Source of the DNA: JBFGJH01 sp041586155
GTDB lineage: Bacteria; Actinomycetota; Acidimicrobiia; Spongiisociales; JAENVV01
Reading direction: 5' to 3'
DNA length: 6,587 nucleotides
Assembly: GCA_041586155.1 (NCBI GenBank)
Contig: JBFHAT010000101.1
Span: forward strand, 1-6,587
Shown here: positions 1 through 6,070 of the stretch, one piece after another
Layout: each line of letters begins with the position of its first letter
Numbering within the stretch: the first letter of the stretch is position 1
The notes under the pieces: model-generated
The model's input: the letters and a program-made list of their open reading frames with translations, nothing else
Database searches by the model: none
What the model was told of the DNA's origin: nothing
Made by a program: the position numbers and the translations under genes

Positions 1-127
1 CCTTCACCTGGGCATCGACGACGAGCAGCAGCTCACCGAGAACGACGGCGCCGATGACGAACAGCATCGGGACGAAGAACAAGCTGCTCCGTACCCGGTC
101 CCGGAGGCTCAGGATTCGGCTCGGCAT
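1..127 (-). CDS. DUF2254-family membrane protein, N-terminal fragment
   Basis: The start codon is the ATG whose complement CAT lies at 125-127. A good ribosome binding site, GAGGAG, sits about 6 bases upstream on the minus strand. The gene runs off the left edge, so only 42 residues are visible. The protein begins MPSRILSLRDRVRSSLFFVP and continues into a hydrophobic helix (roughly residues 15-37, LFFVPMLFVIGAVVLGELLL). A short N-terminus with Arg residues, then an R-S-S-L-F-F-V-P entry into the first membrane helix, is characteristic of DUF2254 predicted integral membrane proteins. Their function is unknown. The gene is divergent from the LPETG protein gene and shares a 227-base intergenic region with it. 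The family call rests on the N-terminus only; the alternative is another polytopic membrane protein with a similar start. Confidence 0.72.
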   Translation of the reverse strand, partial: MPSRILSLRDRVRSSLFFVPMLFVIGAVVLGELLLVVDAQVK

Positions 128-354
128 GACATCTCCTCGTTCACAGGGCGATGAGCCGAATCCCGACTCGAATGACGCCGACGGCGGCGGTGTTGCGGGC
201 TTCGGAGCCGGTGCGCCATTTGCGCGATGGCGCACGCAAGTGTACTGACGCTGTTTGGGGCAGGTCGCAGCGCCCAGACGAACCGGCATGCGATATTGCG
301 CGCGGCGGGTTTTATCAGCGTGGTACGGTCCCCGCCCCCCCAAAAAGGTCGGTC
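128..354. promoter_or_regulatory. Divergent intergenic region with nested inverted repeats
   Basis: This region separates the two divergent genes and should hold both promoters. Its clearest element is a perfect 9-bp inverted repeat, GTGCGCCAT (211-219) and ATGGCGCAC (227-235), with a 7-base spacer. A second 5-bp pair, TTGCG (220-224) and CGCAA (235-239), is interlocked with it. A weak rightward promoter candidate overlaps: TTGCGC (220-225), 17 bases, TACTGA (243-248). If that promoter is real, the repeat would be placed as an operator. An open frame runs through this region into the LPETG gene from an ATG at 151, but its Arg-rich product lies upstream of a signal peptide and is unlikely to be made. 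Confidence 0.35.
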
Positions 355-423
355 GTGCGATTCTTCCAATCCATCCTGGTCGGCTTCTTCCTGACCTTCA
401 CCTTCGTGGCGCCTGCCGTCGCG
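355..423 (+). other. Sec signal peptide of the LPETG protein
   Basis: This covers residues 1-23 from the GTG start. There is one positive charge (Arg2), then a Phe/Leu/Val core (FFQSILVGFFLTFTFV), then A-P-A-V-A before TT. The AXA rule places signal peptidase I cleavage after residue 23. There is no lipobox Cys and no twin Arg, so the ordinary Sec route is likely. Confidence 0.75.
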
Positions 424-1926
424 ACGACGGATCCCGAAGCCCATGCCGAGACCGTCGTCGCCGGGGAGGCGCCCGACGGTCCCGCCCCAACGGTGGCCGA
501 CGCAACCGACGCGACCGCGCCAGACGATGAGGCGACGGCAACGGCCTCTGCCGAGTCGGCGGCGGTCGCCGGTGAGCCCGGTGCCGAATCCCCGGCCACC
601 GACGAGGTCGCAGCCAACGAGCCGGCGGCCGGAGTGGCCAGTAGCGCCACGAGCGCCGGCGCGGCCCTCCCCTCGGGTTCGCCGGATGACGATGCAGAAC
701 CGAGCGTCACGGATTCGGCAGACGGACCTCCGGCCGAAAGCCCCGAGGCGGAGGCCGAAGCCGAAGCGTCCGTGGAGACGGCAATGCCCGACGAACCGGG
801 GGTCGAGGAGCCTGCGGCCGAAGCGGAAACATCGACCGCCGCGAACGCCACCGGACCCGATCCGGCCACCTCGGAAGATACCGCCACCGCCACCAGCGCC
901 ACGAGCGGCGGCGCCGACTCCTCTGCCTCCACCGGCACCGACGAGTCGGGTGAGCCCGCCCAGGTCACCGCCCCGCCGCCAGGTGAGAACGAATCCGAAG
1001 CCGAAGCCGAAACCGAAGCAAACGCCCAGGAGGGCGCAGCCGCGGCAGGCGCGGCCGCGGCAGCTGCGAGCGCGGCGTCACAGGCCCCCTACGGGTCCGA
1101 CTCGTCCACCGCCGCCGCAACGGCGGTCAGCGTCGAGGGTGGCGCGGCCAGCGAGGCCGCTATCGACACCAGCCCGGGTGTGGTCACCGAAGCCAGTGGC
1201 ATTGGTCACGAGTTGGAGGCCGAGGCCGAAGTGGCGCAGGTTGGCGAAGCATCGGCGGCGGCAGCCGCGGCCGCCGGAGCGGGTGCGGGTGCCTCCGTGG
1301 ACACGTCGACCACGGCCAACGAACACGGGGCAGCAGCAGCGGCTGCGGCCGGGCCGCTCGTCGAGACAAGCACCACCGTCACGGAACTCGTCGCCGTTGC
1401 GGTGGGCGTCGCCCAAAACCCGACGTGTGATGGCGCGGCTGCGGCAGTTGCAGCGGTGCTCGGGGGTGACGCCCACGAGCACGAAGCTGAGAGCCCGACC
1501 GCGTGCACGATCGATCTGGAGCTGCGTCTCGAGATCGGACCCGACGGGTCGGTAATCGTCTCGCTCCTCGAGCAGATCATCGACATCGGTGTTGCCCAGA
1601 CATCCGATGTCGACGCCGAGGAGGAGGCCGAAGCCGAAGCAGACGTCGAGGTCGCGGAGGGGAGCGCCGCCGCGGCGGCGGCTGCTGCGGCCGCCGGGCT
1701 CGGCTCGGTCACCGCCGCCGAGAGCGCGGTCTACGCGCCGCCACCTCCGCCGCGGGTGGAGGCACAGGTCGAGACGCTGCCCGAGACCGGGATCGAGCAC
1801 GTGTGGCTGGCGCTGATCGGCCTGGTCTGCATTGCGGCCGGCACAGCCCTGCTGTACGGGACCCGCCACCCGATCGTCACTCGCCACGCCCTGTTACGCG
1901 AGGGTCGCACGTTTCAGTCGGTGTGA
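355..1926 (+). CDS. Secreted Ala/Glu-rich LPXTG-anchored surface protein
   Basis: Not recognised as a named family. I chose the GTG at 355 because it is preceded by AAAAAGG with a 6-base gap and starts a signal peptide: Arg2, a hydrophobic core at residues 3-18, and a probable cut after AVA (residues 21-23). The longer frame from ATG 151 would bury that signal behind 68 residues. The mature part is low complexity. Acidic EA runs (about 131-138, 213-222, 286-292, 422-435) alternate with poly-Ala blocks and Thr/Ser/Val segments with repeated (V/I)(D/E)TS motifs. The only ordered-looking part follows two Cys (358 and 384), which could form a disulfide. The C-terminus has a short proline run, LPETG (475-479), a membrane helix (about 483-501) and a basic tail. 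This is a class A/E-type sortase signal, so the protein is probably linked to peptidoglycan. The 22-residue tail is longer than usual. No sortase gene lies in the window. Confidence 0.82.
   Translation: MRFFQSILVGFFLTFTFVAPAVATTDPEAHAETVVAGEAPDGPAPTVADATDATAPDDEATATASAESAAVAGEPGAESPATDEVAANEPAAGVASSATSAGAALPSGSPDDDAEPSVTDSADGPPAESPEAEAEAEASVETAMPDEPGVEEPAAEAETSTAANATGPDPATSEDTATATSATSGGADSSASTGTDESGEPAQVTAPPPGENESEAEAETEANAQEGAAAAGAAAAAASAASQAPYGSDSSTAAATAVSVEGGAASEAAIDTSPGVVTEASGIGHELEAEAEVAQVGEASAAAAAAAGAGAGASVDTSTTANEHGAAAAAAAGPLVETSTTVTELVAVAVGVAQNPTCDGAAAAVAAVLGGDAHEHEAESPTACTIDLELRLEIGPDGSVIVSLLEQIIDIGVAQTSDVDAEEEAEAEADVEVAEGSAAAAAAAAAAGLGSVTAAESAVYAPPPPPRVEAQVETLPETGIEHVWLALIGLVCIAAGTALLYGTRHPIVTRHALLREGRTFQSV
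745..1659 (+). repeat. Degenerate (GAGGCC/GAAGCC)n coding repeats (EA runs)
   Basis: Near-identical GAR-GCN hexamer runs occur at 745-768, 991-1020, 1216-1230 and 1618-1641. Each encodes alternating Glu-Ala and most are followed by an Ala-rich block. The copies share the motif GCCGAAGCCGAA or close variants. Slippage or recombination between copies would change protein length without breaking the frame, because the unit is 6 bases. Confidence 0.7.
1777..1923 (+). other. LPETG cell-wall sorting signal
   Basis: The codons at 1777-1791 give LPETG. They are followed by IEH, a hydrophobic stretch of about 19 residues and a tail with Arg at 504, 510, 515 and 518. The order of motif, membrane span and positive tail is that of sortase substrates. 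Sortase would be expected to cut between Thr478 and Gly479. The tail of about 22 residues after the span is unusually long for this signal. Confidence 0.85.
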
Positions 1927-2011
1927 TCGCCAGACCCTCCTGACGCCGGCCTAACGGCAGTCGTCAACCACTCGATGGTGCCTGCCTCATCGGTCCACTT
2001 GCCCGAAGGGC

Positions 2012-2039
2012 TCTGAAGGCTTCAGAAGCGACGGTCGCT
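2012..2039. terminator. Two abutting palindromes between convergent genes
   Basis: TCTGAAGGCTTCAGA (2012-2026) and AGCGACGGTCGCT (2027-2039) are perfect odd palindromes that touch end to end. As RNA they could form stems of 6 bp and 5 bp with 3-base loops on either strand. They lie between the LPETG gene, which ends at 1926, and the stop of the small membrane protein gene, which they overlap by one base. A bidirectional terminator is the likeliest role. There is no U-tract, so factor-independent termination is not assured. Confidence 0.35.
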
Positions 2040-2215
2040 CAATACCACTTGCCTTTGGCGAAGCCGCCGAATGCGACCAGCCCGACGAGGGCGATGATGA
2101 CGCCCAGGAGAGTGCTGGAGAAGATGGCAACCAAGATGCCGACAATGACGAGGATGCCACCCAACGAGAGACCTGCCACGAGCGAACCTTTCCGTAGTCG
2201 CCCCCTGTTACCCAT
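2039..2215 (-). CDS. Small two-helix membrane protein (58 aa), function unknown
   Basis: I chose the internal ATG at 2215, which gives MGNRGRLRKGS, a basic N-terminus in front of two hydrophobic helices (about residues 12-31 and 34-50) and a GGFAKGKWY tail. The longer frame back to 2380 would add a 55-residue polar extension that overlaps the divergent DUF2383 gene and its promoter. The ribosome binding site at 2215 is weak (GAGCAG, close to the start). A good AGGAGG lies further up, about 12 bases before an in-frame TTG, so translation may begin at that TTG, a few residues earlier. By the positive-inside rule both ends should be cytoplasmic. Small proteins of this shape with a KGKWY-like end look familiar from actinobacteria, but I know of no function. 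It is divergent from the DUF2383 gene. Confidence 0.6.
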   Translation of the reverse strand: MGNRGRLRKGSLVAGLSLGGILVIVGILVAIFSSTLLGVIIALVGLVAFGGFAKGKWY

Positions 2216-2258
2216 CTGCTCATTCGGCAAAACCCCGGACTTCCTCCTGGACCCGAAC

Positions 2259-2283
2259 GTTTGATGCGCCGGAGCCCGGGTAA
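2259..2283 (+). promoter_or_regulatory. General-stress sigma (SigB/SigF-type) promoter
   Basis: A -35 GTTTGA at 2259-2264 and a -10 GGGTAA at 2278-2283 are separated by 13 bases. Bacillus SigB recognises GTTTAA, 12-15 bases, then GGGTAT, and mycobacterial and streptomycete SigF/SigB use GTTT or GNNT then GGGTA. The match is 5 of 6 at each element (relative to GTTTAA and GGGTAT) with correct spacing. The expected transcript start near 2290 leaves a leader of about 45 bases with GGAGG at 2321-2325. This predicts stress-induced expression of the DUF2383 gene. Confidence 0.7.
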
Positions 2284-2333
2284 GAAGGGCCTCCGCGTGG
2301 GAAACGCCCCACAACGCACGGGAGGAATTCGTC

Positions 2334-2780
2334 ATGTCGACCGATGCCCGGGTCACCAAGGACCTGATGGAGACGCTCAAGGACGGCGAGGAGGGGTTCG
2401 CGTCGGCTGCGGAGAAGCTGGCCGACTCCGACCGACGGGATCTGGCGGCGGAGTTTCGTGCGCTTTCGCAGCAGCGGGGGCAGTTCTACCGGGAGCTCGA
2501 GTCGCTGGCAGCGTCCTACGGCGACGACATCGACGAGTCCGGCTCGGTCGCCGGGACCCTGCACCGAGCCTGGATGTCGATCAAGGACGCGCTGTCGGGT
2601 GACGATCCCAACGGCATCCTCGACGCGGCCGAACAGGGCGAAGACCACGCCGTGTCCGAGTACGAGGACGCGCTGGACAAGGACATCTCTCCCGGCCTGC
2701 GCACCGTCGTGCAGCGCCAGTACGACGAGGTCAAGCAGGCCCACGATCGCGTGAAGCAGCTCCGCGACACCGTGACCTGA
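2334..2780 (+). CDS. DUF2383 / PA2169-type four-helix-bundle protein
   Basis: The start is ATG 2334, with GGAGG at 2321-2325, an 8-base gap. The 148 residues are almost entirely amphipathic and charged. Predicted helices are at about 5-29, 34-63, 69-89, 91-117 and 119-145. There is no signal peptide or membrane span, so it should be cytosolic. The pattern of an opening T-KDLMETLKDGEEGF, a central QRGQFYRELE helix and a final helix with QYDEVKQAHDRVKQLRD is that of the DUF2383/PA2169 ferritin-like bundle family. No biochemical activity is established for the family that I know of, and a metal-binding role is only a structural guess. The SigB/F-type promoter just upstream marks it as a probable stress-regulon member. 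Its 3' end faces the phosphatase gene with 9 bases between the stop codons. Confidence 0.85.
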   Translation: MSTDARVTKDLMETLKDGEEGFASAAEKLADSDRRDLAAEFRALSQQRGQFYRELESLAASYGDDIDESGSVAGTLHRAWMSIKDALSGDDPNGILDAAEQGEDHAVSEYEDALDKDISPGLRTVVQRQYDEVKQAHDRVKQLRDTVT

Positions 2781-2789
2781 CCGGTGGTA

Positions 2790-4412
2790 TCAGCCGGCGA
2801 CGTCGGGATTGGGGACACTCACGACGACGACGGTGGCGTCGTCGTCACACCCCACATCGTCTGCCATCCGGCGAAGAGCTGCGGCGACATCCGACGGATC
2901 GCATTCACCAACGGTCTTGATCAGAGCCCTTAGGGACGTGTCGATGTCTTGATCGCGGCGTTCGCACACGCCGTCGGTGTACAGGATCAGGCACTGTCCA
3001 GTGGACAGGGTCAACATATGCTCATCGGGGCGCGGGCCACCGAGACCGATCGGAGGCCCGATGTCCATGTGGACCGCCCAAGCGCCGTCGGGACCGGTCA
3101 CGATGGGCCGCAAATGTCCCGCTGAGGCGACCCTGACGGTATGTGTTGCTGGATCTACTTTGGCGCACAAGACGGTGGAGCAGAATGCGTCGCTGGATCT
3201 CGCCACCGGATCGAGTGCCGCCAGCGCTTGCGAGGGGCTCCGGCCCTCCATCAACAACATCCGCAGGCCGAACCGAAGCTCAGCCATGGCGGCTACGGCC
3301 TCGATGCCGCGACCGACGACATCCCCAATGACGTAGACGTGGGTGCCGTCCGGCGTGTCCACGACGTCGTACCAGTCCCCGCCTACGTCGCCGATGCCCG
3401 CCGGTCGGTACCAGGCCTCAGCTTGAAGCCCGAGCCGCCCAGGCTCACGTGGTGGCGCAAGGGCTGCCTGAAGCGTTCGAGCAACCTGCTGGGTTTTTGC
3501 GTGCAGCCGTGCGTTGTCGAGTGCAAGCCCGGAACGTCGGCCAAATTCCACCGCGAGATCTATGTCATCGGGGCCGAATCGGTAGTCGGACTCTGCTGAG
3601 ACGAGCGTGATGAGTCCCAGCACCATGCCTCGGGCCGCAATCGGAGCTATCAGCACCGACCGGAGGCCGAGAGACTCCAAAATCGCCAGATGTGCCTCGT
3701 CGACTGCCACAGCGACCAGCATCTCGTGAGGGATCTCCTCTACCAACACCGGCTCACCGCTCTCGACGACCTGGCTGGCCGGCTCCGCCAACTTGTCGTC
3801 GGGGGGATAATCTTCTTGAAGCCGCTCGGCGAGCTTCACCATGTCAGGGTCCCGGTGCGCCACGACGGCGGTTTCGACCGTCTGCCCGTCCAGCAACTGG
3901 ACCGAGCACCAGTCGGCCAGGCCCTGAACGACAAAGCCCGCCGAGCGGCGGAGCACTTCCTGGACGTCGTTCGTTGAAGCGAGCAAATCGGAGGCCGCAG
4001 ACAAGAAGCGCTCCCGCTCACGCTGGCGCTTGGCGGCAGTCACATCAGAGACCACACCCACCAACCGAGCAGGGGCCCCGCGTTCGTCCGTCACCACATG
4101 CGCGCGAGCCCAGAGCCAATGCTGGCTGTTGTCGGGCCACCGCGTGCGCAGCTCGATCTCGTAGTCCTCGCCCCCATTCACCGCGCCTGCTACCACCTGC
4201 GCTACCCAAGGACGATCCTCGGGTTCGATCAACGACAACCACTCCTCGTACGAAGCCGGCTGATACCCGCGGTCCCTGCCGTAGAGCGGGCCCGTATTGG
4301 GCGACCACTGCACCACGTTCGCCTTAATGTCCCACGCCCAGGCCGCAGTGGCCGTCCCCTCGAGCGCATCGAGCAGTTCGACCAGCAAAGAGAGATTGGC
4401 GGTGCGCGTCAT
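2790..4412 (-). CDS. PAS-GAF-SpoIIE (PP2C) serine phosphatase, RsbU-like
   Basis: This is a cytosolic sensor phosphatase of 540 residues if it starts at ATG 4412 (MTRTANLSLL). An in-frame ATG at 4475 would add 21 residues but has no ribosome binding site; 4412 has GAGGGTGGG about 9 bases before it, somewhat far. Domain order is PAS, about 15-127 (WAWDIKANVVQWSP opening, VGVVSDVTAAK exit), then GAF, about 133-304, then the SpoIIE-type PP2C domain, about 324-534. Metal and catalytic motifs are intact: GGDWYD (344-349), GDVVGRG (363-369), SAGHLRP (430-436), YTDG (478-481) and CDDDATV (522-528). The family dephosphorylates anti-sigma-factor antagonists, which frees general-stress sigma factors. 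PAS and GAF would sense a small ligand, redox or light. No kinase domain, anti-sigma or antagonist gene is visible, so the target is unknown. It is convergent with a gene carrying a matching stress promoter. Confidence 0.9.
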   Translation of the reverse strand: MTRTANLSLLVELLDALEGTATAAWAWDIKANVVQWSPNTGPLYGRDRGYQPASYEEWLSLIEPEDRPWVAQVVAGAVNGGEDYEIELRTRWPDNSQHWLWARAHVVTDERGAPARLVGVVSDVTAAKRQRERERFLSAASDLLASTNDVQEVLRRSAGFVVQGLADWCSVQLLDGQTVETAVVAHRDPDMVKLAERLQEDYPPDDKLAEPASQVVESGEPVLVEEIPHEMLVAVAVDEAHLAILESLGLRSVLIAPIAARGMVLGLITLVSAESDYRFGPDDIDLAVEFGRRSGLALDNARLHAKTQQVARTLQAALAPPREPGRLGLQAEAWYRPAGIGDVGGDWYDVVDTPDGTHVYVIGDVVGRGIEAVAAMAELRFGLRMLLMEGRSPSQALAALDPVARSSDAFCSTVLCAKVDPATHTVRVASAGHLRPIVTGPDGAWAVHMDIGPPIGLGGPRPDEHMLTLSTGQCLILYTDGVCERRDQDIDTSLRALIKTVGECDPSDVAAALRRMADDVGCDDDATVVVVSVPNPDVAG

Positions 4413-4493
4413 ACCGAGTTTCCCACCCTCAGGAGTGTACGCGTCGAGCTGTCGGCTCCATGGCCGGTGGAGCATGCGGCGAGCCGAAAACCC

Positions 4494-5072
4494 TCAGTCG
4501 GCGTCCCAGTCCGGTCCGGCCCGGAACCTGATCGGGCCACCCGCCGAGATCGGGTCCACAACGGATTGGTCACCAACAGAGATGACTATCTCGCCGTCCG
4601 CGGCCATCGCTGCTCCCACCGCGCGGACGCGGTCCATGAGCGGACGCCAGTCGGGTGATGCGACGATTCGGGCCACGTCCGACGGGCAGACCGACTTGCC
4701 GCTGCCGCGAGCCCGCAGCAAGGCCCGAGTCGCGGCGCGAATCCGTCCATCGAGCGCCTCGTCGGAAGCTTCCTCCCACCACGGCTCGCCTCGCTCCCCG
4801 AGCGCCACCTTGGCGTCGCCGACGCGCTTACGGGCCGCCTGCGTCGCCGCAGCATCGCCCCCGGCGGCTCGCACGGCGCGACGGGCAGCCATGAGTTCCG
4901 CAACGAGCTCCCGCTCAAACGACTGCGGGATAGTGGGATCTGACGCCCTCCACCTCCGCCCATCCACGATGATGTAGCGACCGTCATCGGTACGACTCAC
5001 AGACGCACTCCCAACGCCGAGTTGCGGCTCCGCGCCCGCAGCACCCGTGTCGTGGGCATCTACACGACTCAT
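4494..5072 (-). CDS. DUF3253-domain protein
   Basis: This is a 192-residue soluble protein of unknown function from ATG 5072. An internal GTG at 5000 (VSRTDDGRYI) has a better ribosome binding site, GGGAG with a 7-base gap, and may be the true start; it would give 168 residues and drop an unconserved leader. The N-terminal part, RYIIVDGRRWRASDP at 33-47, then a helical ELMAARRAVRAA segment and KVALGERGEPWWEE (about 87-100) are familiar from actinobacterial homologues. The C-terminal DUF3253 signature follows: SVCPSDVARIV (126-136), DWRPLMDRVRAVGAAMAADG and a final GGPIRFR. It lies upstream of the phosphatase in the same direction with an 81-base gap, so the two could be co-transcribed. Some homologues are labelled as Tol-type transporters, but nothing here supports transport. 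Confidence 0.85.
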   Translation of the reverse strand: MSRVDAHDTGAAGAEPQLGVGSASVSRTDDGRYIIVDGRRWRASDPTIPQSFERELVAELMAARRAVRAAGGDAAATQAARKRVGDAKVALGERGEPWWEEASDEALDGRIRAATRALLRARGSGKSVCPSDVARIVASPDWRPLMDRVRAVGAAMAADGEIVISVGDQSVVDPISAGGPIRFRAGPDWDAD

Positions 5073-5582
5073 GGCAGCTTTCTACCCGCCCGACAACCGA
5101 TCCATGCACCGGGGATGCCGGCGTCCGAACAATTGATTCTGCCCAAGCCGAATCCGATGAACAAGGACGGATGAAACGCCAACAACTAGAAACTTGGCAG
5201 GCGCGTGCCGTTCAGGCCGAAGGGAACTCTGACACACGCAATCAGGGAATGGTGTTTCGAGTGGACCCATTGGGACACGAACCTGAGCTGCTGCGCCCAC
5301 TGGACCATTACTCTCATCTATCGCTGCACAGAACACCGCCACGGCTGCGCGATGTGACAGAACGTGTCCCGAGCCGAGCCGGCATTACGCGCCGGGCCGT
5401 GGGTCGGTGACCCGCCAGGGGGTCCCCCGTTCGACCACTGGCGTATGCTGAGATTGGACCCGGGCGATGACCGCACCGAAGAGCCAGACGTAGAGGGCGA
5501 TGAGCTGGCCACGCTGGAAGGGCACACAGCCCGAAGGTGACGTTCCCTCAATTGTCACCGCGGGTCCACAGTGTGTCCCCGT

Positions 5583-5696
5583 TGCGATGGCCGCCGTTCC
5601 GTTTGGCGATGTCGCGTAGGAGGTCCATGAGTCGCTCTATCCGAGGGAAGCGTGGGAACGGCATGCGTGTGTGGTTAGTTGCAGGCGGCCATCGCA
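5583..5696. repeat. Perfect 13-bp inverted repeat with an 88-bp centre
   Basis: TGCGATGGCCGCC at 5583-5595 is the exact reverse complement of GGCGGCCATCGCA at 5684-5696. A second pair, GCCGTTCC (5593-5600) and GGAACGGC (5655-5662), shares GCC at 5593-5595 with the left arm, so the two foldings exclude each other. A 26-codon frame, ATG 5627 to TAG 5705-5707, lies mostly inside. It has a strong AGGAGG (5618-5623) but only 3 bases before the ATG. The layout could be an alternative-folding leader, a protein-binding site or an invertible segment. Confidence 0.5.
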
Positions 5697-5788
5697 TCGT
5701 ACGGTAGGACTCTCGACCCCGCACGCCAGCCCAAATGCAGGTCATGGGTTTACCCGGGAATCAGCCTCGTGAGTAACGATTGTTAGCG

Positions 5789-5820
5789 GTTGTTGAACGC
5801 GATACGCTATGATATCGTTT
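5789..5820 (+). promoter_or_regulatory. Probable leaderless promoter of the excisionase gene
   Basis: A near-consensus -10, TATGAT, lies at 5808-5813. It starts 17 bases before the GTG at 5825, which puts the expected transcript start at about 5820-5825, on or next to the start codon. No Shine-Dalgarno sequence precedes the GTG. The -35 is poor, the best being TTAGCG (5783-5788) with a 19-base spacer. The -10 sits within CGATA-N8-TATCG (5800-5817), which could be an operator. Confidence 0.5.
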
Positions 5821-5824
5821 CACG

Positions 5825-6067
5825 GTGGCAGCCATTCGCAGTCAGGGCCCACTCCCGTTCGACGATCGGCCCGCTGCCTCTCGGCAGGCCGAGCGTCTAC
5901 TGTCGGCGCAGGAGCTGGCCGACTACCTCGAGGTTCCGGTGAACACCATCTACAGCTGGCGCCACCGCGACACCGGACCCCCAGGGTTCCGGATCGGCAA
6001 GCACCTGCGGTACCGGTGGCTCGACGTGCAGGCCTGGCTCGACGACTGCATCGCCGAGAGCGGCTGA
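5825..6067 (+). CDS. xis: Excisionase / MerR-like helix-turn-helix (HTH_17) protein
   Basis: This is an 80-residue DNA-binding protein from GTG 5825 to TGA 6065-6067. After a polar 25-residue leader comes the excisionase-type winged helix: LLSAQELADYLEVPVNTIYSW (helix-turn-helix, about 26-46), then RHRDTGPPGFRIGKHLRYRW, the wing typical of the family, and a last helix LDVQAWLDDC. Proteins of this type bind the attachment region of integrative elements and steer the integrase toward excision. Many also regulate their own operon. The stop is three bases before the integrase start, so the two genes form one transcription unit. The GTG has no ribosome binding site and lies just beyond a TATGAT, so translation is probably leaderless. 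The alternative role is a small element-encoded regulator rather than a directionality factor. Confidence 0.85.
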   Translation: MAAIRSQGPLPFDDRPAASRQAERLLSAQELADYLEVPVNTIYSWRHRDTGPPGFRIGKHLRYRWLDVQAWLDDCIAESG

Positions 6068-6070
6068 CCG

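Larger units (their letters stand above)
5073..5824. other. Long non-coding stretch rich in inverted repeats
   Basis: No frame on either strand in these 752 bases resembles a protein family or has a convincing start. Base composition is more mixed than in the flanking genes, and several stretches are distinctly AT-richer (5120-5350 and 5760-5820). It contains a hairpin GGGTC-GGT-GACCC (5401-5413), a 6-bp stem CGCCAG/CTGGCG (5413-5418 and 5438-5443) enclosing GGGGG-T-CCCCC, a GGTGAC/GTCACC pair (5536-5541 and 5554-5559) and a perfect 13-bp pair (5583-5595 and 5684-5696). Because an excisionase-integrase module follows, the boundary of a mobile element may lie here. I see no tRNA or direct repeat that would mark an attachment site. 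Confidence 0.55.

Noticed and set aside
443..1555. Pro/Arg-rich 370-codon frame on the plus strand
   Set aside because: It is a frame shadow of the Ala/Glu-rich gene. The sense frame has a signal peptide and an LPETG anchor; this one has neither.
315..1887. Long antisense frames (315-968, 1078-1887, 1206-1712) opposite the LPETG gene
   Set aside because: GC-rich GAR-GCN repeats read as Ser/Ala on the other strand, which keeps these frames open. They have no start signals and no family-like features.
2039..2380. The 113-residue version of the small membrane protein
   Set aside because: The extra N-terminus overlaps the divergent DUF2383 gene, its ribosome binding site and its promoter, and has no start signal. 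The 58-residue form has a sensible topology.
5073..5086. GGGTAG on the minus strand just upstream of the DUF3253 gene as a SigF -10
   Set aside because: It lies only about 10 bases before the ATG, leaves almost no leader and lacks a GTTT at the right distance; only a weak GCAT fits.
5445..5540. 31-codon frame, ATG 5445 to TGA 5540
   Set aside because: It has no ribosome binding site, no recognisable sequence and overlaps the stem-forming region.
5073..5824. tRNA gene or attachment-site direct repeat next to the integrase
   Set aside because: GTTCGA-like strings (near 5429) do not sit in a cloverleaf on either strand, and I saw no convincing direct repeat. The partner site may lie beyond the truncated integrase.
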